Source: an uncultured Clostridia bacterium | GTDB taxonomy: Bacteria; Bacillota; Clostridia; Oscillospirales; Acutalibacteraceae | Reading direction: 5' to 3' | DNA: 64,000 bases | Assembly: GCA_937892115.1 (NCBI GenBank) | Contig: CALAUI010000007.1 | Span: 39,591-103,590, forward strand | Part shown: in pieces, positions 8,685 through 15,937 of the stretch | How the letters are laid out: the number at the start of each line of letters is the position of its first letter | Numbering within the stretch: position 1 is the first letter of the stretch | Made by a program: the position numbers and the translations under genes | The notes under the pieces: generated by a model | What the model was told of the DNA's origin: nothing | The model's input: only the letters and a program-made list of their open reading frames with translations | Database searches by the model: none

Positions 8685-9061
8685 TGTTTTTTCTCCTCAA
8701 AAATGACGGTGAGCATTTCTTTCATTTCATCAAGACTGATTTTGCCGAGGATTGCTTTATCCGCAGCTTTTTCAAGACTGTCCTCAATGTCACGAAGCAT
8801 ACTTTCTCTCATGATTTCGCTGTTTATGCCTTTTACAAAGCTGCCTTTGCCTACGACAGACTCAATAAAGCCGTCGCGCTCAAGCTCTTCAAAAGCTCTT
8901 TTTGTTGTGATTACGCTGATTTTCAGATCCTTTGCAAGCATTCGCATTGACGGGAGGGCGTCCCCTGCCGCAAGCTCGCCTGTCATAATCTGGCTCTTGA
9001 TTTGTTCCTCAATCTGCTCATAAATGGGCACGCCTGAGGAGTTACTGATAATAATATCCAT
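8681..9061 (-). CDS. GntR-family (YtrA subfamily) repressor of the ABC operon
   Basis: The product has 126 residues. An N-terminal winged helix (GVPIYEQIEEQIKSQIMTG, then LPSMRMLAKDLKIS) is followed by a short helical C-terminal dimerisation tail without an effector domain. That is the layout of the YtrA subfamily, which typically represses an adjacent ABC exporter and its own gene. ATG 9061 is chosen because AAGGAAG precedes it at good distance; the GTG at 9082 has no site. A sigma-A promoter overlapped by an inverted repeat lies directly upstream, consistent with autoregulation. Confidence 0.85.
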   Translation of the reverse strand: MDIIISNSSGVPIYEQIEEQIKSQIMTGELAAGDALPSMRMLAKDLKISVITTKRAFEELERDGFIESVVGKGSFVKGINSEIMRESMLRDIEDSLEKAADKAILGKISLDEMKEMLTVIFEEKKQ

Positions 9062-9110
9062 TTTTCTTCCTTTTCTGTGCACAGAGCGACCGTAAGAAGA
9101 TACAGACGCT

Positions 9111-9126
9111 CAATGATCAATCATTG
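9111..9126. promoter_or_regulatory. Inverted repeat in the GntR leader
   Basis: CAATGAT-CA-ATCATTG is a perfect 7-bp inverted repeat next to the main operator, just downstream of the predicted start of transcription on the minus strand. It may be a second repressor site. Confidence 0.4.
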
Positions 9127-9145
9127 TGTATACTCAATATACACA
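9125..9145. promoter_or_regulatory. YtrA-type operator overlapping the -10
   Basis: TGTGTATA-CTCAA-TATACACA is a perfect 8-bp inverted repeat. It covers the -10 hexamer of the regulator-exporter promoter, the usual position for repression by a GntR dimer encoded by the first gene. Confidence 0.65.
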
Positions 9146-9164
9146 CTTACACGGTTTTTGTCAA
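9136..9164 (-). promoter_or_regulatory. Promoter of the GntR-ABC exporter operon
   Basis: On the minus strand, consensus TTGACA (9164-9159), an exact 17-nt spacer and TATATT (9141-9136). It sits about 75 nt before the GntR start and is overlapped by the TGTGTATA inverted repeat. Confidence 0.75.
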
Positions 9165-9282
9165 GTCCTTTTTCAAAAATCGGTAAAAACAATCCGCATT
9201 GCTGCAAATTACCGGGATAATCATGTCATATTTTATGCTGTCATATTTGTGCAAAATTTTATCTTTGACTAATAAATAATAA

Positions 9283-9311
9283 TTGATTTTTAACGTTTGC
9301 CGTGGTATCAT
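9283..9311 (+). promoter_or_regulatory. Promoter of the coiled-coil HTH gene
   Basis: TTGATT (9283-9288), a 17-nt spacer and TATCAT (9306-9311), 55 nt before the ATG at 9366. The stretch 9165-9282 is AT-rich and shows nothing else recognisable. Confidence 0.5.
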
Positions 9312-9365
9312 TTTTGTGTAGCGAAAGTATTTTTTATTTGCACTTTCTTTGAAGGAGAATTTTAC

Positions 9366-9869
9366 ATGACGTTAGACCCTAAAACTATGCCGGAGGTTAT
9401 GAGCTTAAACCCCATTGAACTGATAGAATGGTGCAGGGAGCGTAAAAAGACCCTGGGTATTTCCAATCAGAAGCTTTCCGAGCTTTCCACCGTACCCGTC
9501 GGCACTATTGACCGTATTATGGCGGGTGGATATACCGAGTTTCGTTACAGCTCAATTCAGCCCATTCTTTCCGTACTTATTGAAATAAACAAAGCCACCC
9601 CCGTTCCCGACGAAAACGACAGCGAGCAGGGTCAGTATTACTATGAAACAATCGAGGGCTATAAGCTGATCGTTGAAAATAAAAATCACGAAATTGAGGA
9701 GCTTAAACGCAACATTGCTTCATTGATTAAAGAGGTTGAGTTCATTAAAAGAGAGAATGAAACCAAACAGCAGATAATCGGGAATTATCATGAGCATACA
9801 AAGTGGCTTGAAGGAATCGTTGACGATTACCGCAACGAGACAAAAAACAAAGCAAAAATATCGGATTGA
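9366..9869 (+). CDS. XRE-like HTH protein with C-terminal coiled coil
   Basis: The product has 167 residues. Residues 15-75 hold a Cro/C1-type helix-turn-helix (LGISNQKLSELSTVPVGTID, then RIMAGGYTEFRYSSI). From about residue 95 onward there is a charged helix rich in Glu, Lys and Ile that looks like a coiled coil. ATG 9366 is chosen because GAAGGAG stands 8 nt before it; the upstream TTG has no site. It is probably a soluble transcriptional regulator or DNA-binding adaptor. Its targets are unknown, though the beta-helix and serine hydrolase genes downstream are candidates. A perfect hairpin terminator follows, so it is a separate transcript. Confidence 0.7.
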   Translation: MTLDPKTMPEVMSLNPIELIEWCRERKKTLGISNQKLSELSTVPVGTIDRIMAGGYTEFRYSSIQPILSVLIEINKATPVPDENDSEQGQYYYETIEGYKLIVENKNHEIEELKRNIASLIKEVEFIKRENETKQQIIGNYHEHTKWLEGIVDDYRNETKNKAKISD

Positions 9870-9876
9870 AATTTCT

Positions 9877-9908
9877 GCCGGCTGTTCGTGCAACAGCCGG
9901 CTGTTTTT
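9877..9908 (+). terminator. Rho-independent terminator of the coiled-coil HTH gene
   Basis: GCCGGCTGTT and AACAGCCGGC form a perfect 10-bp stem with a CGTGC loop, followed by TGTTTTT. Confidence 0.85.
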
Positions 9909-9971
9909 ATCGGTATTGAATTGTTTTTTGCAGGATGATATACTTGATTTATCAATCATCGGAGGCGCACA

Positions 9972-11180
9972 ATGACGGACAGAATTTCAAAAAGAGTGAA
10001 TGCGGCGGATTACGGCTTTCTGCCCGATAATCCGGGAAAGGCAAACTGTGATGCACTCACAAGAGCAATTAAGAGTGCGGAATATATTTTTGCCGATAAA
10101 GCGGGAATCTATGATATTTCCGGCACGGTGCGTATTCCCTCCGACACTCACCTTGAATTCGGTGAGGGCGTTATCCTTCGCCGTGTACCTGCCGAAGCCG
10201 GAAATCCTGAGGGCAATCTCTTTATAAACGAGGGTGCTTACGAAGGCAGATACAACGAAAATATATCGATAAAGGGCGCTCATATTATCGTAAACGGCGT
10301 TGAAAGTGCCGGAGCTTCACCCGACAGCAAAAACGTTATCGCAGGTCTTCGCGGGCATATAGCGTTTCTGTATATAAGAAATCTTCTCCTTGAGGATATT
10401 GAAATCACCGACCTTATGGAAAAGGACTATGCGATTCAGATTTCGGATTTTGAGAATGCCGAGGTGTGTCGGGTACGCCTTGAGGGACTCAAGGACGGCA
10501 TTCATTTCGGACCGGGCAGGGGTTTTGCCGTACGTGACGGTGTATTCCGCACCTACGATGATGCAATCGCCCTGAACTGCACCGATTATTCCGTTTCAAA
10601 TCCTAATTTCGGCACGATTTCAGACGGAATCATTGAAAACTGCACCGAGCTTGCGGGTTATAAAACCGAGGCGTTCTTTATCCGTATTCTTGTAGGTACT
10701 GCCCGCCGCTGGCAAAAGGGAATGACCGTTTACCATTCCGATGCGATACTGACGGAAAAGGGAATGTACCGTGTGGTAATGAAACCCGACAACACGCCCT
10801 ATGTCTCGGTCACCTGTCCCGACTTTGAAAAGGGCTACCGTGAGCTTGACGGTATTATGTGGGTCAAAACGCATCTCGGATATGATCCCGGTGAAATCCC
10901 TCTGACCGCCGGGTGTAAAAATATAGTCTGCCGCAATATCACCATAGAGCCGGAAAGACGCAGAGGGGTATATATCTATACTTCGTTTGACGAATATCTG
11001 CGAAGCTACTACCGCGGCAGCGAGATACCCGTTGTTGAGAATATTTCCTTTGACAATGTAAAACTTCTCAGCCCCGTTGAGCATTTTATTGCGGTCAATA
11101 CGAAGGTAAGCAATCTGACGATAACTAACAGCACCGTTGATGAAACGGATATACTCTTTGAAAAGAACGGTCAGTTCTGA
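9972..11180 (+). CDS. Right-handed parallel beta-helix protein (GH28/pectate-lyase-like)
   Basis: The product has 402 residues and no signal peptide, so it is likely cytoplasmic. It opens with the module RVNAADYGFLPDNPGKANCD, a common start of polygalacturonase-like (GH28) proteins. Repeated short strands follow (ISIKGAHIIVNG, NLLLEDIEITD, GIIENCTEL, ISFDNVKL). An acidic motif, GVFRTYDDAIAL, resembles the catalytic DD of GH28. It probably acts on oligosaccharides taken into the cell. GGAGG precedes the ATG, and the serine hydrolase gene follows 33 nt downstream, probably in the same operon. The substrate is not identifiable. Confidence 0.65.
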   Translation: MTDRISKRVNAADYGFLPDNPGKANCDALTRAIKSAEYIFADKAGIYDISGTVRIPSDTHLEFGEGVILRRVPAEAGNPEGNLFINEGAYEGRYNENISIKGAHIIVNGVESAGASPDSKNVIAGLRGHIAFLYIRNLLLEDIEITDLMEKDYAIQISDFENAEVCRVRLEGLKDGIHFGPGRGFAVRDGVFRTYDDAIALNCTDYSVSNPNFGTISDGIIENCTELAGYKTEAFFIRILVGTARRWQKGMTVYHSDAILTEKGMYRVVMKPDNTPYVSVTCPDFEKGYRELDGIMWVKTHLGYDPGEIPLTAGCKNIVCRNITIEPERRRGVYIYTSFDEYLRSYYRGSEIPVVENISFDNVKLLSPVEHFIAVNTKVSNLTITNSTVDETDILFEKNGQF

Positions 11181-11213
11181 AAAGTTTTTAATTCTCACCG
11201 AAGGAGCAGATTT

Positions 11214-12071
11214 ATGAAAAGCATTATTGACGAAATGTGTTCGTATATAAGAGAAAAGGGCTACAATATTTACGGCGTAAGCGAAATCGTGAACGGAGAG
11301 GAAAGGTCACAGAGCATCGTTCCCGCTCCGTGGAGTACGGACGTTTATTCCGTGTCAAAATTTGTTACCTCTGCCGCCGTGGGCATTCTTTGGGACAGAG
11401 GACTTATTGACCTGCACAAGCCCGTTACACAGATGATTGACGGCTGCCCCGAGCCCGCTGAGCCGAAATGGAAAGAGGTTACGGTGCATGACTGCCTGCG
11501 GCACAGAACGGGACTTCTCAGCGGCAATCTTGATATTGATAACGAAGCCGACGAGGGCATAAAGGACTGGCTTCCCTATATTCTCTCTCTGCCCATAGAA
11601 GGAGAAAGGGATAAGGATTATCATTATAATGACGCCGCATATTATCTTGTCTGCCGCGTAATTGAAAGCATAACGAAAGAAAACGTCTATTCCTTTATTC
11701 ACCGTGAACTGCTTTCAAAGCTTGATTTCCGTGAAAGCTCCTGGTCGGTCTGCCCCCGCGGATACACTACCGGCGGCTCCGGCTTCTGCGGGAATGACAG
11801 AGACCTTGCACGCCTCGGCTCTCTCTGGGTCAATGACGGAGTATATAACGGCAAGGCCCTGCTTTCTCCCGAATACACAAGGTTGAGCCGTGAAGAGGGC
11901 TACGGCATAGCAAAGCGTGAGGATTATCCCGATAACTACTATAAGACAGGCGCATGCGGTCAGATAGTCATTATGCTTCCGGAGGAGAAATATGTGCTTG
12001 CGGTCAGAGGATATTATTCATCCGATGACAGAACGGAGCTTATCAATAAATTCTTTCCGCCCTGCATTTGA
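11214..12071 (+). CDS. Serine hydrolase, class C beta-lactamase family
   Basis: The product has 285 residues and no signal peptide. The penicillin-binding-type motifs are present: SxxK as SVSK within VYSVSKFVTSAAVG, the second motif around HYNDAAYYL (Tyr kept, third position Asp rather than Asn), and a KTG near the C-terminus (YYKTGACGQ). The fold is that of AmpC/esterase EstB/D-alanyl carboxypeptidases. With a probable cytoplasmic location, an esterase or amidase role is more likely than wall cleavage, but this is inference. It lies directly after the beta-helix gene, which suggests joint action on an esterified or amidated substrate. Confidence 0.75.
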   Translation: MKSIIDEMCSYIREKGYNIYGVSEIVNGEERSQSIVPAPWSTDVYSVSKFVTSAAVGILWDRGLIDLHKPVTQMIDGCPEPAEPKWKEVTVHDCLRHRTGLLSGNLDIDNEADEGIKDWLPYILSLPIEGERDKDYHYNDAAYYLVCRVIESITKENVYSFIHRELLSKLDFRESSWSVCPRGYTTGGSGFCGNDRDLARLGSLWVNDGVYNGKALLSPEYTRLSREEGYGIAKREDYPDNYYKTGACGQIVIMLPEEKYVLAVRGYYSSDDRTELINKFFPPCI

Positions 12072-12137
12072 ATGACAAAAAGAAACCCCGAAAACGGTCT
12101 GATTATTTTCGGCTGAAAATTACTTTAGGAGGTCATT

Positions 12138-12650
12138 ATGGGACGAGTATCCGTTAAAGACAATAAAAATATATATCAGCTCAAGCGTGAGGAAGTAGGA
12201 TATACAAGGGAGAAGGCAAGTGAGATAACCGGTATTTCTCCCGATAAAATAGAAAAAATCGAAAACAGAGGCGTTGTTCCGTATCCCGAGGAGGTCCTTG
12301 CCATGGCAGACGGATACAGAGAGCCGGCTCTCTGCAACCATTACTGTTCAAAGGAATGCGCAATCGGTAAGCAGTACGTTCCCGAGGTATCAATCAAGGA
12401 TTTGCGGCAGATTGTGCTTGAAATGATGGTTTCGCTCAACGGTATGCAGAGCAAGCAGAACCGTCTTATGGAAATCTCAATTGACAATACGGTAGATGAC
12501 GACCAGATTGCTGATTTTATTGATATTCAGAATGAGCTTGAAAAAATATCCGTATTGGTGGAAACGCTTCAGTTCTGGTCGGAGGAAATGCTTGCCGAGG
12601 GTAAAATCAATAAAGAAAAATATGAAGAAATAAAGGCAAAGCTGAAATAA
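12138..12650 (+). CDS. XRE-family HTH protein with conserved Cys cluster
   Basis: The product has 170 residues. Residues 10-55 form a Cro/C1-type helix-turn-helix (QLKREEVGYTREKASEITGI). A Cys-rich linker at about residues 65-80, LCNHYCSKECAIGK, has a Cx3Cx3C spacing. A long acidic helical tail follows and ends in a Lys-rich EEIKAKLK. Proteins of this layout are common in Clostridia and are of unknown function; the Cys cluster could bind a metal or sense redox state (inference). AGGAGG precedes the ATG. The 66-nt gap before it holds only a weak CCGAAAA/TTTTCGG hairpin. Confidence 0.7.
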   Translation: MGRVSVKDNKNIYQLKREEVGYTREKASEITGISPDKIEKIENRGVVPYPEEVLAMADGYREPALCNHYCSKECAIGKQYVPEVSIKDLRQIVLEMMVSLNGMQSKQNRLMEISIDNTVDDDQIADFIDIQNELEKISVLVETLQFWSEEMLAEGKINKEKYEEIKAKLK

Positions 12651-12756
12651 TCCGTAGTCTTCGTTTTTTATTACGGATATGTATTGAAGAACGGAAATGA
12701 TTGTGATAGCATATTTTGTACAGATATTATAATTTACGGTGAAAGGGTGTTTACAA

Positions 12757-13791
12757 ATGAAAAAAATACTTATTGATGAAAAGCTGAATTTTTACCGTGC
12801 CAATCTCCATTGTCATTCCACGATATCCGACGGAAGAAAGACTCCCGAGGAGCTCAAGTGTGACTACATGAAGAACGGTTACTCCGTCATTGCTTATACC
12901 GACCACGATATCTACGTCAATCACGATGACCTGACAGACGGAAATTTCGTTGCTCTTAACGGTTATGAGCTTGATGTAAGCTGCAGGAGCGAGGAAGAGC
13001 TTGAGGACGGCAAGACCTGTCATCTGTGCTATATCGCTCTTGACAAAGAAAACGACCTTTCGCTTTGCTTCAATAAAGATAAATACGTAATGCCCAACGG
13101 AAAGAAATATATTGACAGTCAGCATTATCTCGGCACGCCCGATTACGAGAGAGTATATTCCGAAGAGGGCGTAAACGAAATGATTGCGCTGGGCAGGGAA
13201 AACGGCTTCTTTGTAACCTACAATCATCCTACCTGGTCTCTTGAAAGCTATCCTCAGTATTCACGCTACAGAGGAATGAACGCAATGGAAATATACAGCT
13301 TCGCAAGTGAAGTGGCGGGCTGGGATGACGACAACGGTCATTGCTACGACGATTTACTGAATCTCGGCAACAGAATTTTCTGCATCGCGACCGATGACAA
13401 TCATAACAGAGTTCCCGATACCGACCCCCGCTGCGGCTCATACGGCGGATATACTGTTATAAATGCTCCCGAGCTTGAGTACTCCGCAATCACGAAGGCA
13501 CTTGTCGACGGCAGCTTCTATTCATCAACGGGAAATTACATTAAAAAAGGTCCCGAAATCAAATCCCTCGTTTATGAAGACGGAAAGGTTACTATCAAGA
13601 CCTCCGAAGCCCGCCAGATTATGATAATGCACAATATCCGCAGATGCTCATGCGAGAATGCTCTTGACGGAGAAAGCATTACCGGGGCAACCTTCGACGT
13701 TGAAAATGCCAAGTGGTTCCGTATTGTGGTAATTGACAATTACGGCTTCAAGGCATATACAAACGCCTATTTTATTGATGAACTCAAATAA
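12757..13791 (+). CDS. PHP-domain metal-dependent phosphoesterase
   Basis: The product has 344 residues. The PHP metal motifs appear in order: HCHSTISDGRKTPEE (first), TDHD (second), NHPTW (third) and ATDDNHN (fourth). This is the polymerase-and-histidinol-phosphatase superfamily, whose free-standing members hydrolyse phosphate esters such as nucleoside or sugar phosphates. The C-terminal third is beta-rich (TIKTSEARQIMIMHN) and may bind substrate. ATG 12757 is chosen because AAAGGG lies in front of it; the GTG at 12739 overlaps that region. Its exact substrate is unknown. A strong terminator overlaps the stop codon. Confidence 0.8.
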   Translation: MKKILIDEKLNFYRANLHCHSTISDGRKTPEELKCDYMKNGYSVIAYTDHDIYVNHDDLTDGNFVALNGYELDVSCRSEEELEDGKTCHLCYIALDKENDLSLCFNKDKYVMPNGKKYIDSQHYLGTPDYERVYSEEGVNEMIALGRENGFFVTYNHPTWSLESYPQYSRYRGMNAMEIYSFASEVAGWDDDNGHCYDDLLNLGNRIFCIATDDNHNRVPDTDPRCGSYGGYTVINAPELEYSAITKALVDGSFYSSTGNYIKKGPEIKSLVYEDGKVTIKTSEARQIMIMHNIRRCSCENALDGESITGATFDVENAKWFRIVVIDNYGFKAYTNAYFIDELK

Positions 13792-13834
13792 AAAAAGATG
13801 TGGTGAAATATAAAAGTTTCATCACATCTTTTTT
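13791..13834. terminator. Bidirectional terminator between PHP and XRE genes
   Basis: AAAAAAGATGTGGTGAAA pairs with TTTCATCACATCTTTTTT through 18 positions with one G-T wobble, around a TATAAAAG loop. The A/T-runs allow termination of both convergent transcripts. Confidence 0.9.
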
Positions 13835-13845
13835 AATGATAAAAA

Positions 13846-14097
13846 TTATTTATTTGAGATGCCAACAAGTTCATCAAATGTTGTATCTAAAACATTACAA
13901 AATGCTAACAATTCAATATCTGTCACAAATCGTTTACCTGCTTCAATTCGCTGTATGGCATTTTTATCAATATTCAGTCCTATAAGCTGCAACTTATCAG
14001 CAAGTTCACGTTGAGATATTTTCATTTCTTTACGTATTTTAGATATTGTTTGACCACAAATATTATTTTTATTGTTATCGGCTTTGTTTATAAACAT
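13846..14097 (-). CDS. XRE-family repressor of the zinc-ribbon cassette
   Basis: The product has 83 residues and is essentially one Cro/C1 helix-turn-helix (TISKIRKEMKISQRELADKL, then NAIQRIEAGKRFV). It resembles phage- or cassette-type repressors. ATG 14097 is chosen because GAGGG precedes it; upstream ATGs lack a site. It is divergent from two zinc-ribbon genes, with a perfect 15-bp palindrome between them, so it probably represses the cassette and itself. Base composition is much more AT-rich than the neighbouring PHP gene, suggesting acquisition as a unit. Confidence 0.8.
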   Translation of the reverse strand: MFINKADNNKNNICGQTISKIRKEMKISQRELADKLQLIGLNIDKNAIQRIEAGKRFVTDIELLAFCNVLDTTFDELVGISNK

Positions 14098-14128
14098 ACA
14101 TTGTCCCTCACTTTTTGACATTTTGTGC

Positions 14129-14157
14129 TTGTCAATGAGAAAATTATATGTTATAAA
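14129..14157 (+). promoter_or_regulatory. Promoter of the zinc-ribbon operon
   Basis: TTGTCA (14129-14134), a 17-nt spacer and TATAAA (14152-14157). The predicted start of transcription falls inside the palindrome at 14161-14195. Confidence 0.6.
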
Positions 14158-14160
14158 TAT

Positions 14161-14195
14161 ATGTAATATGACATTCACTGAATGTCATATTACAT
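14161..14195. promoter_or_regulatory. Perfect 15-bp palindromic operator
   Basis: ATGTAATATGACATT and AATGTCATATTACAT are exact reverse complements separated by CACTG. The site sits in the intergenic gap between the divergent XRE repressor and the zinc-ribbon operon, covering the predicted plus-strand transcription start. It is the obvious candidate binding site for the XRE dimer. Confidence 0.75.
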
Positions 14196-14223
14196 GAGAT
14201 AAGACAAAATTGGAGGGAAAAGT

Positions 14224-14970
14224 ATGAGTAATACTCAGTGCCCAAATTGCAAAGAAGTGTTTGAAGGGGATGATTTATTTTGTCCTTTATGTGGGGGAAA
14301 GCTTGAAGAAATAGCATCTGACGGCAAGTTAAATACCATAGAAGGAAAAAATATATCTTGTCCATGCTGCGGAAACGCTGTTGACAGCGATGATTTGTTT
14401 TGTAGTACCTGTGGATTTAAATTCAACTCAAAGGAAAGAACTAATGAATATGATATAAACAATGGAATTGGGTTTGCAAGCAATATGAATAGTACAACAG
14501 AATCATATGCTGATTACTATGCAAAACAGTTGGATAGCGGTAATTCTCAAGTTCCTAAAAATTCTATTGCAAAATCGCTTTCTCTGTATTTCAAAAATTA
14601 CAAAAATTTCGAGGGAAGGACAAGACGCTCTGATTTTTTTCAAGCGGTTATAGCTATCTTGCTCATTTGTTTAGTTGGTATAATTGTTCCAATGTTCTTT
14701 TCGGAATTTAATAAGGAACTTGAGGGAATAGGCAGTTTATTGACAGTGCTGTTTATATTTTTTGCATTAATAAATGTTATTCCGTTGGCAGCTATTTTTT
14801 GCAGACGACTTAATGATGCCGGCTTTCCACTTTTGGTTCTTTTATTAGTCTTTATACCCCCGTTGATAATTGTACTTTTAATAATGTGTACGAAGGATAG
14901 TGTTAAAGGTGCAAATAAACATGGGGAAAGCCCAAAATACCCTAATAATGTATTTATCCCAGAAATATAG
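14224..14970 (+). CDS. Zinc-ribbon + DUF805 membrane protein
   Basis: The product has 248 residues. Two zinc ribbons occupy the N-terminus (CPNC ... CPLC and CPCC ... CSTC), each with the DDLF spacer between its knuckles. After a polar linker, a DUF805 domain begins (YFKNYKNFEGRTRRSDFF) with four hydrophobic segments and the conserved CRRLNDAGFP loop. DUF805 proteins are integral membrane proteins of unknown role, often seen near phage or stress genes. GGAGGG precedes the ATG. It is the first gene of the palindrome-controlled cassette and is followed after 17 nt by a second double-zinc-ribbon protein. AT-rich composition suggests transfer. Confidence 0.8.
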   Translation: MSNTQCPNCKEVFEGDDLFCPLCGGKLEEIASDGKLNTIEGKNISCPCCGNAVDSDDLFCSTCGFKFNSKERTNEYDINNGIGFASNMNSTTESYADYYAKQLDSGNSQVPKNSIAKSLSLYFKNYKNFEGRTRRSDFFQAVIAILLICLVGIIVPMFFSEFNKELEGIGSLLTVLFIFFALINVIPLAAIFCRRLNDAGFPLLVLLLVFIPPLIIVLLIMCTKDSVKGANKHGESPKYPNNVFIPEI

Positions 14971-14987
14971 TGAGAGGAGAAAACTAA

Positions 14988-15836
14988 ATGTTTTGTACCA
15001 AATGCGGCTCTAAACTAGGAGAAGATTGCTCTTTTTGCCCTAAATGTGGTGCACCAGTTAAGGCGAGATATTTTGAAAATGAGAGTAAAGAAATGTATCG
15101 CGGAAGAGTAAAGCAGTGTAAATATTGTGGTGGTCCGCTTGGTGAAGGAACCACAATTTGTCCAACATGCGGAGCTAAAATTGGAAATGATGTTGCTAAA
15201 TCAAGTGTTAGAGACTTACGAGAACAGCTTATGGCAATTGAATCTACGCGCCAAACAAGAGGTGGTATCACTTCAGCGTTAAGTGGTGTTAACAAAGCTG
15301 ATGAGATAAAGCTTAGTTTGATAAGGAACTATCCTATTCCAAATAACATGTCAGATATACTTGAGTTTGCTTTGTTTGCTCTCCAAAATATAAACGTAGA
15401 TTTGTCAAAACAGACATTTGCCAAGACCACATCAAGAACAATCAATTCACTTATTGGTGCACGAAGTGCAAGTGTTGAAACGACAATAAGTGATGCATGG
15501 GTTTCAAAAGCGGAAGAGTGTTATAATCAGGCTGCTGTTTATTTTTATGATGAACCTGAGTTTCTTAGACTTGAAAATATGTATTTAGCAAAAATGAAAG
15601 CACTCGGCAGAACCGTAATGAAGTATAATATTGTAAAAAGCACTAACATTACCTCGAATGGTAATGAATCTGTAAATAATAATTTCAATGCAGGGACGCC
15701 AAACAAATTTATCGGAACAATAAATGATATTGGCGAAACCATTAAGGAAAAATGGGATGGGGTTACAGAAAATAGTGAACCTGTAAATAAAAGTGCTGAT
15801 AAGTCGATTTCATTTTTTAGAGAAGAGATTGATTGA
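14988..15836 (+). CDS. Double zinc-ribbon protein of unknown function
   Basis: The product has 282 residues. Two zinc ribbons lie at the N-terminus: CTKC ... CPKC at residues 3-24 and CKYC ... CPTC at about 45-65. The rest is soluble and mostly helical, with a central stretch (NNMSDILEFALFALQNINVD) and an Asn/Ser/Lys-rich tail. No enzymatic motif is recognised. It is co-transcribed with the DUF805 protein, from the cassette's operator and promoter. The shared ribbons suggest that the two proteins interact or bind a common nucleic acid or protein partner (inference). A perfect terminator follows. Confidence 0.65.
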   Translation: MFCTKCGSKLGEDCSFCPKCGAPVKARYFENESKEMYRGRVKQCKYCGGPLGEGTTICPTCGAKIGNDVAKSSVRDLREQLMAIESTRQTRGGITSALSGVNKADEIKLSLIRNYPIPNNMSDILEFALFALQNINVDLSKQTFAKTTSRTINSLIGARSASVETTISDAWVSKAEECYNQAAVYFYDEPEFLRLENMYLAKMKALGRTVMKYNIVKSTNITSNGNESVNNNFNAGTPNKFIGTINDIGETIKEKWDGVTENSEPVNKSADKSISFFREEID

Positions 15837-15850
15837 TAACAGTGACGTAT

Positions 15851-15885
15851 AAAAGCCGATGCACTATCAAAGTGCATCGGCTTTT
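15851..15885 (+). terminator. Terminator of the zinc-ribbon cassette
   Basis: AAAAGCCGATGCACT and its exact reverse complement form a 15-bp stem with an ATCAA loop and terminal T-run. It may also serve the convergent hemolysin-III gene. Confidence 0.9.
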
Positions 15886-15937
15886 TGTGCGCGAATAAAT
15901 GTGTTGACTATACAATAATTTGTGCTTGCATTATCTT

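Noticed and set aside
12088..12112. CCGAAAA/TTTTCGG hairpin as a terminator
   Set aside because: Short stem, 11-nt loop and no T-run; not strong enough to list.
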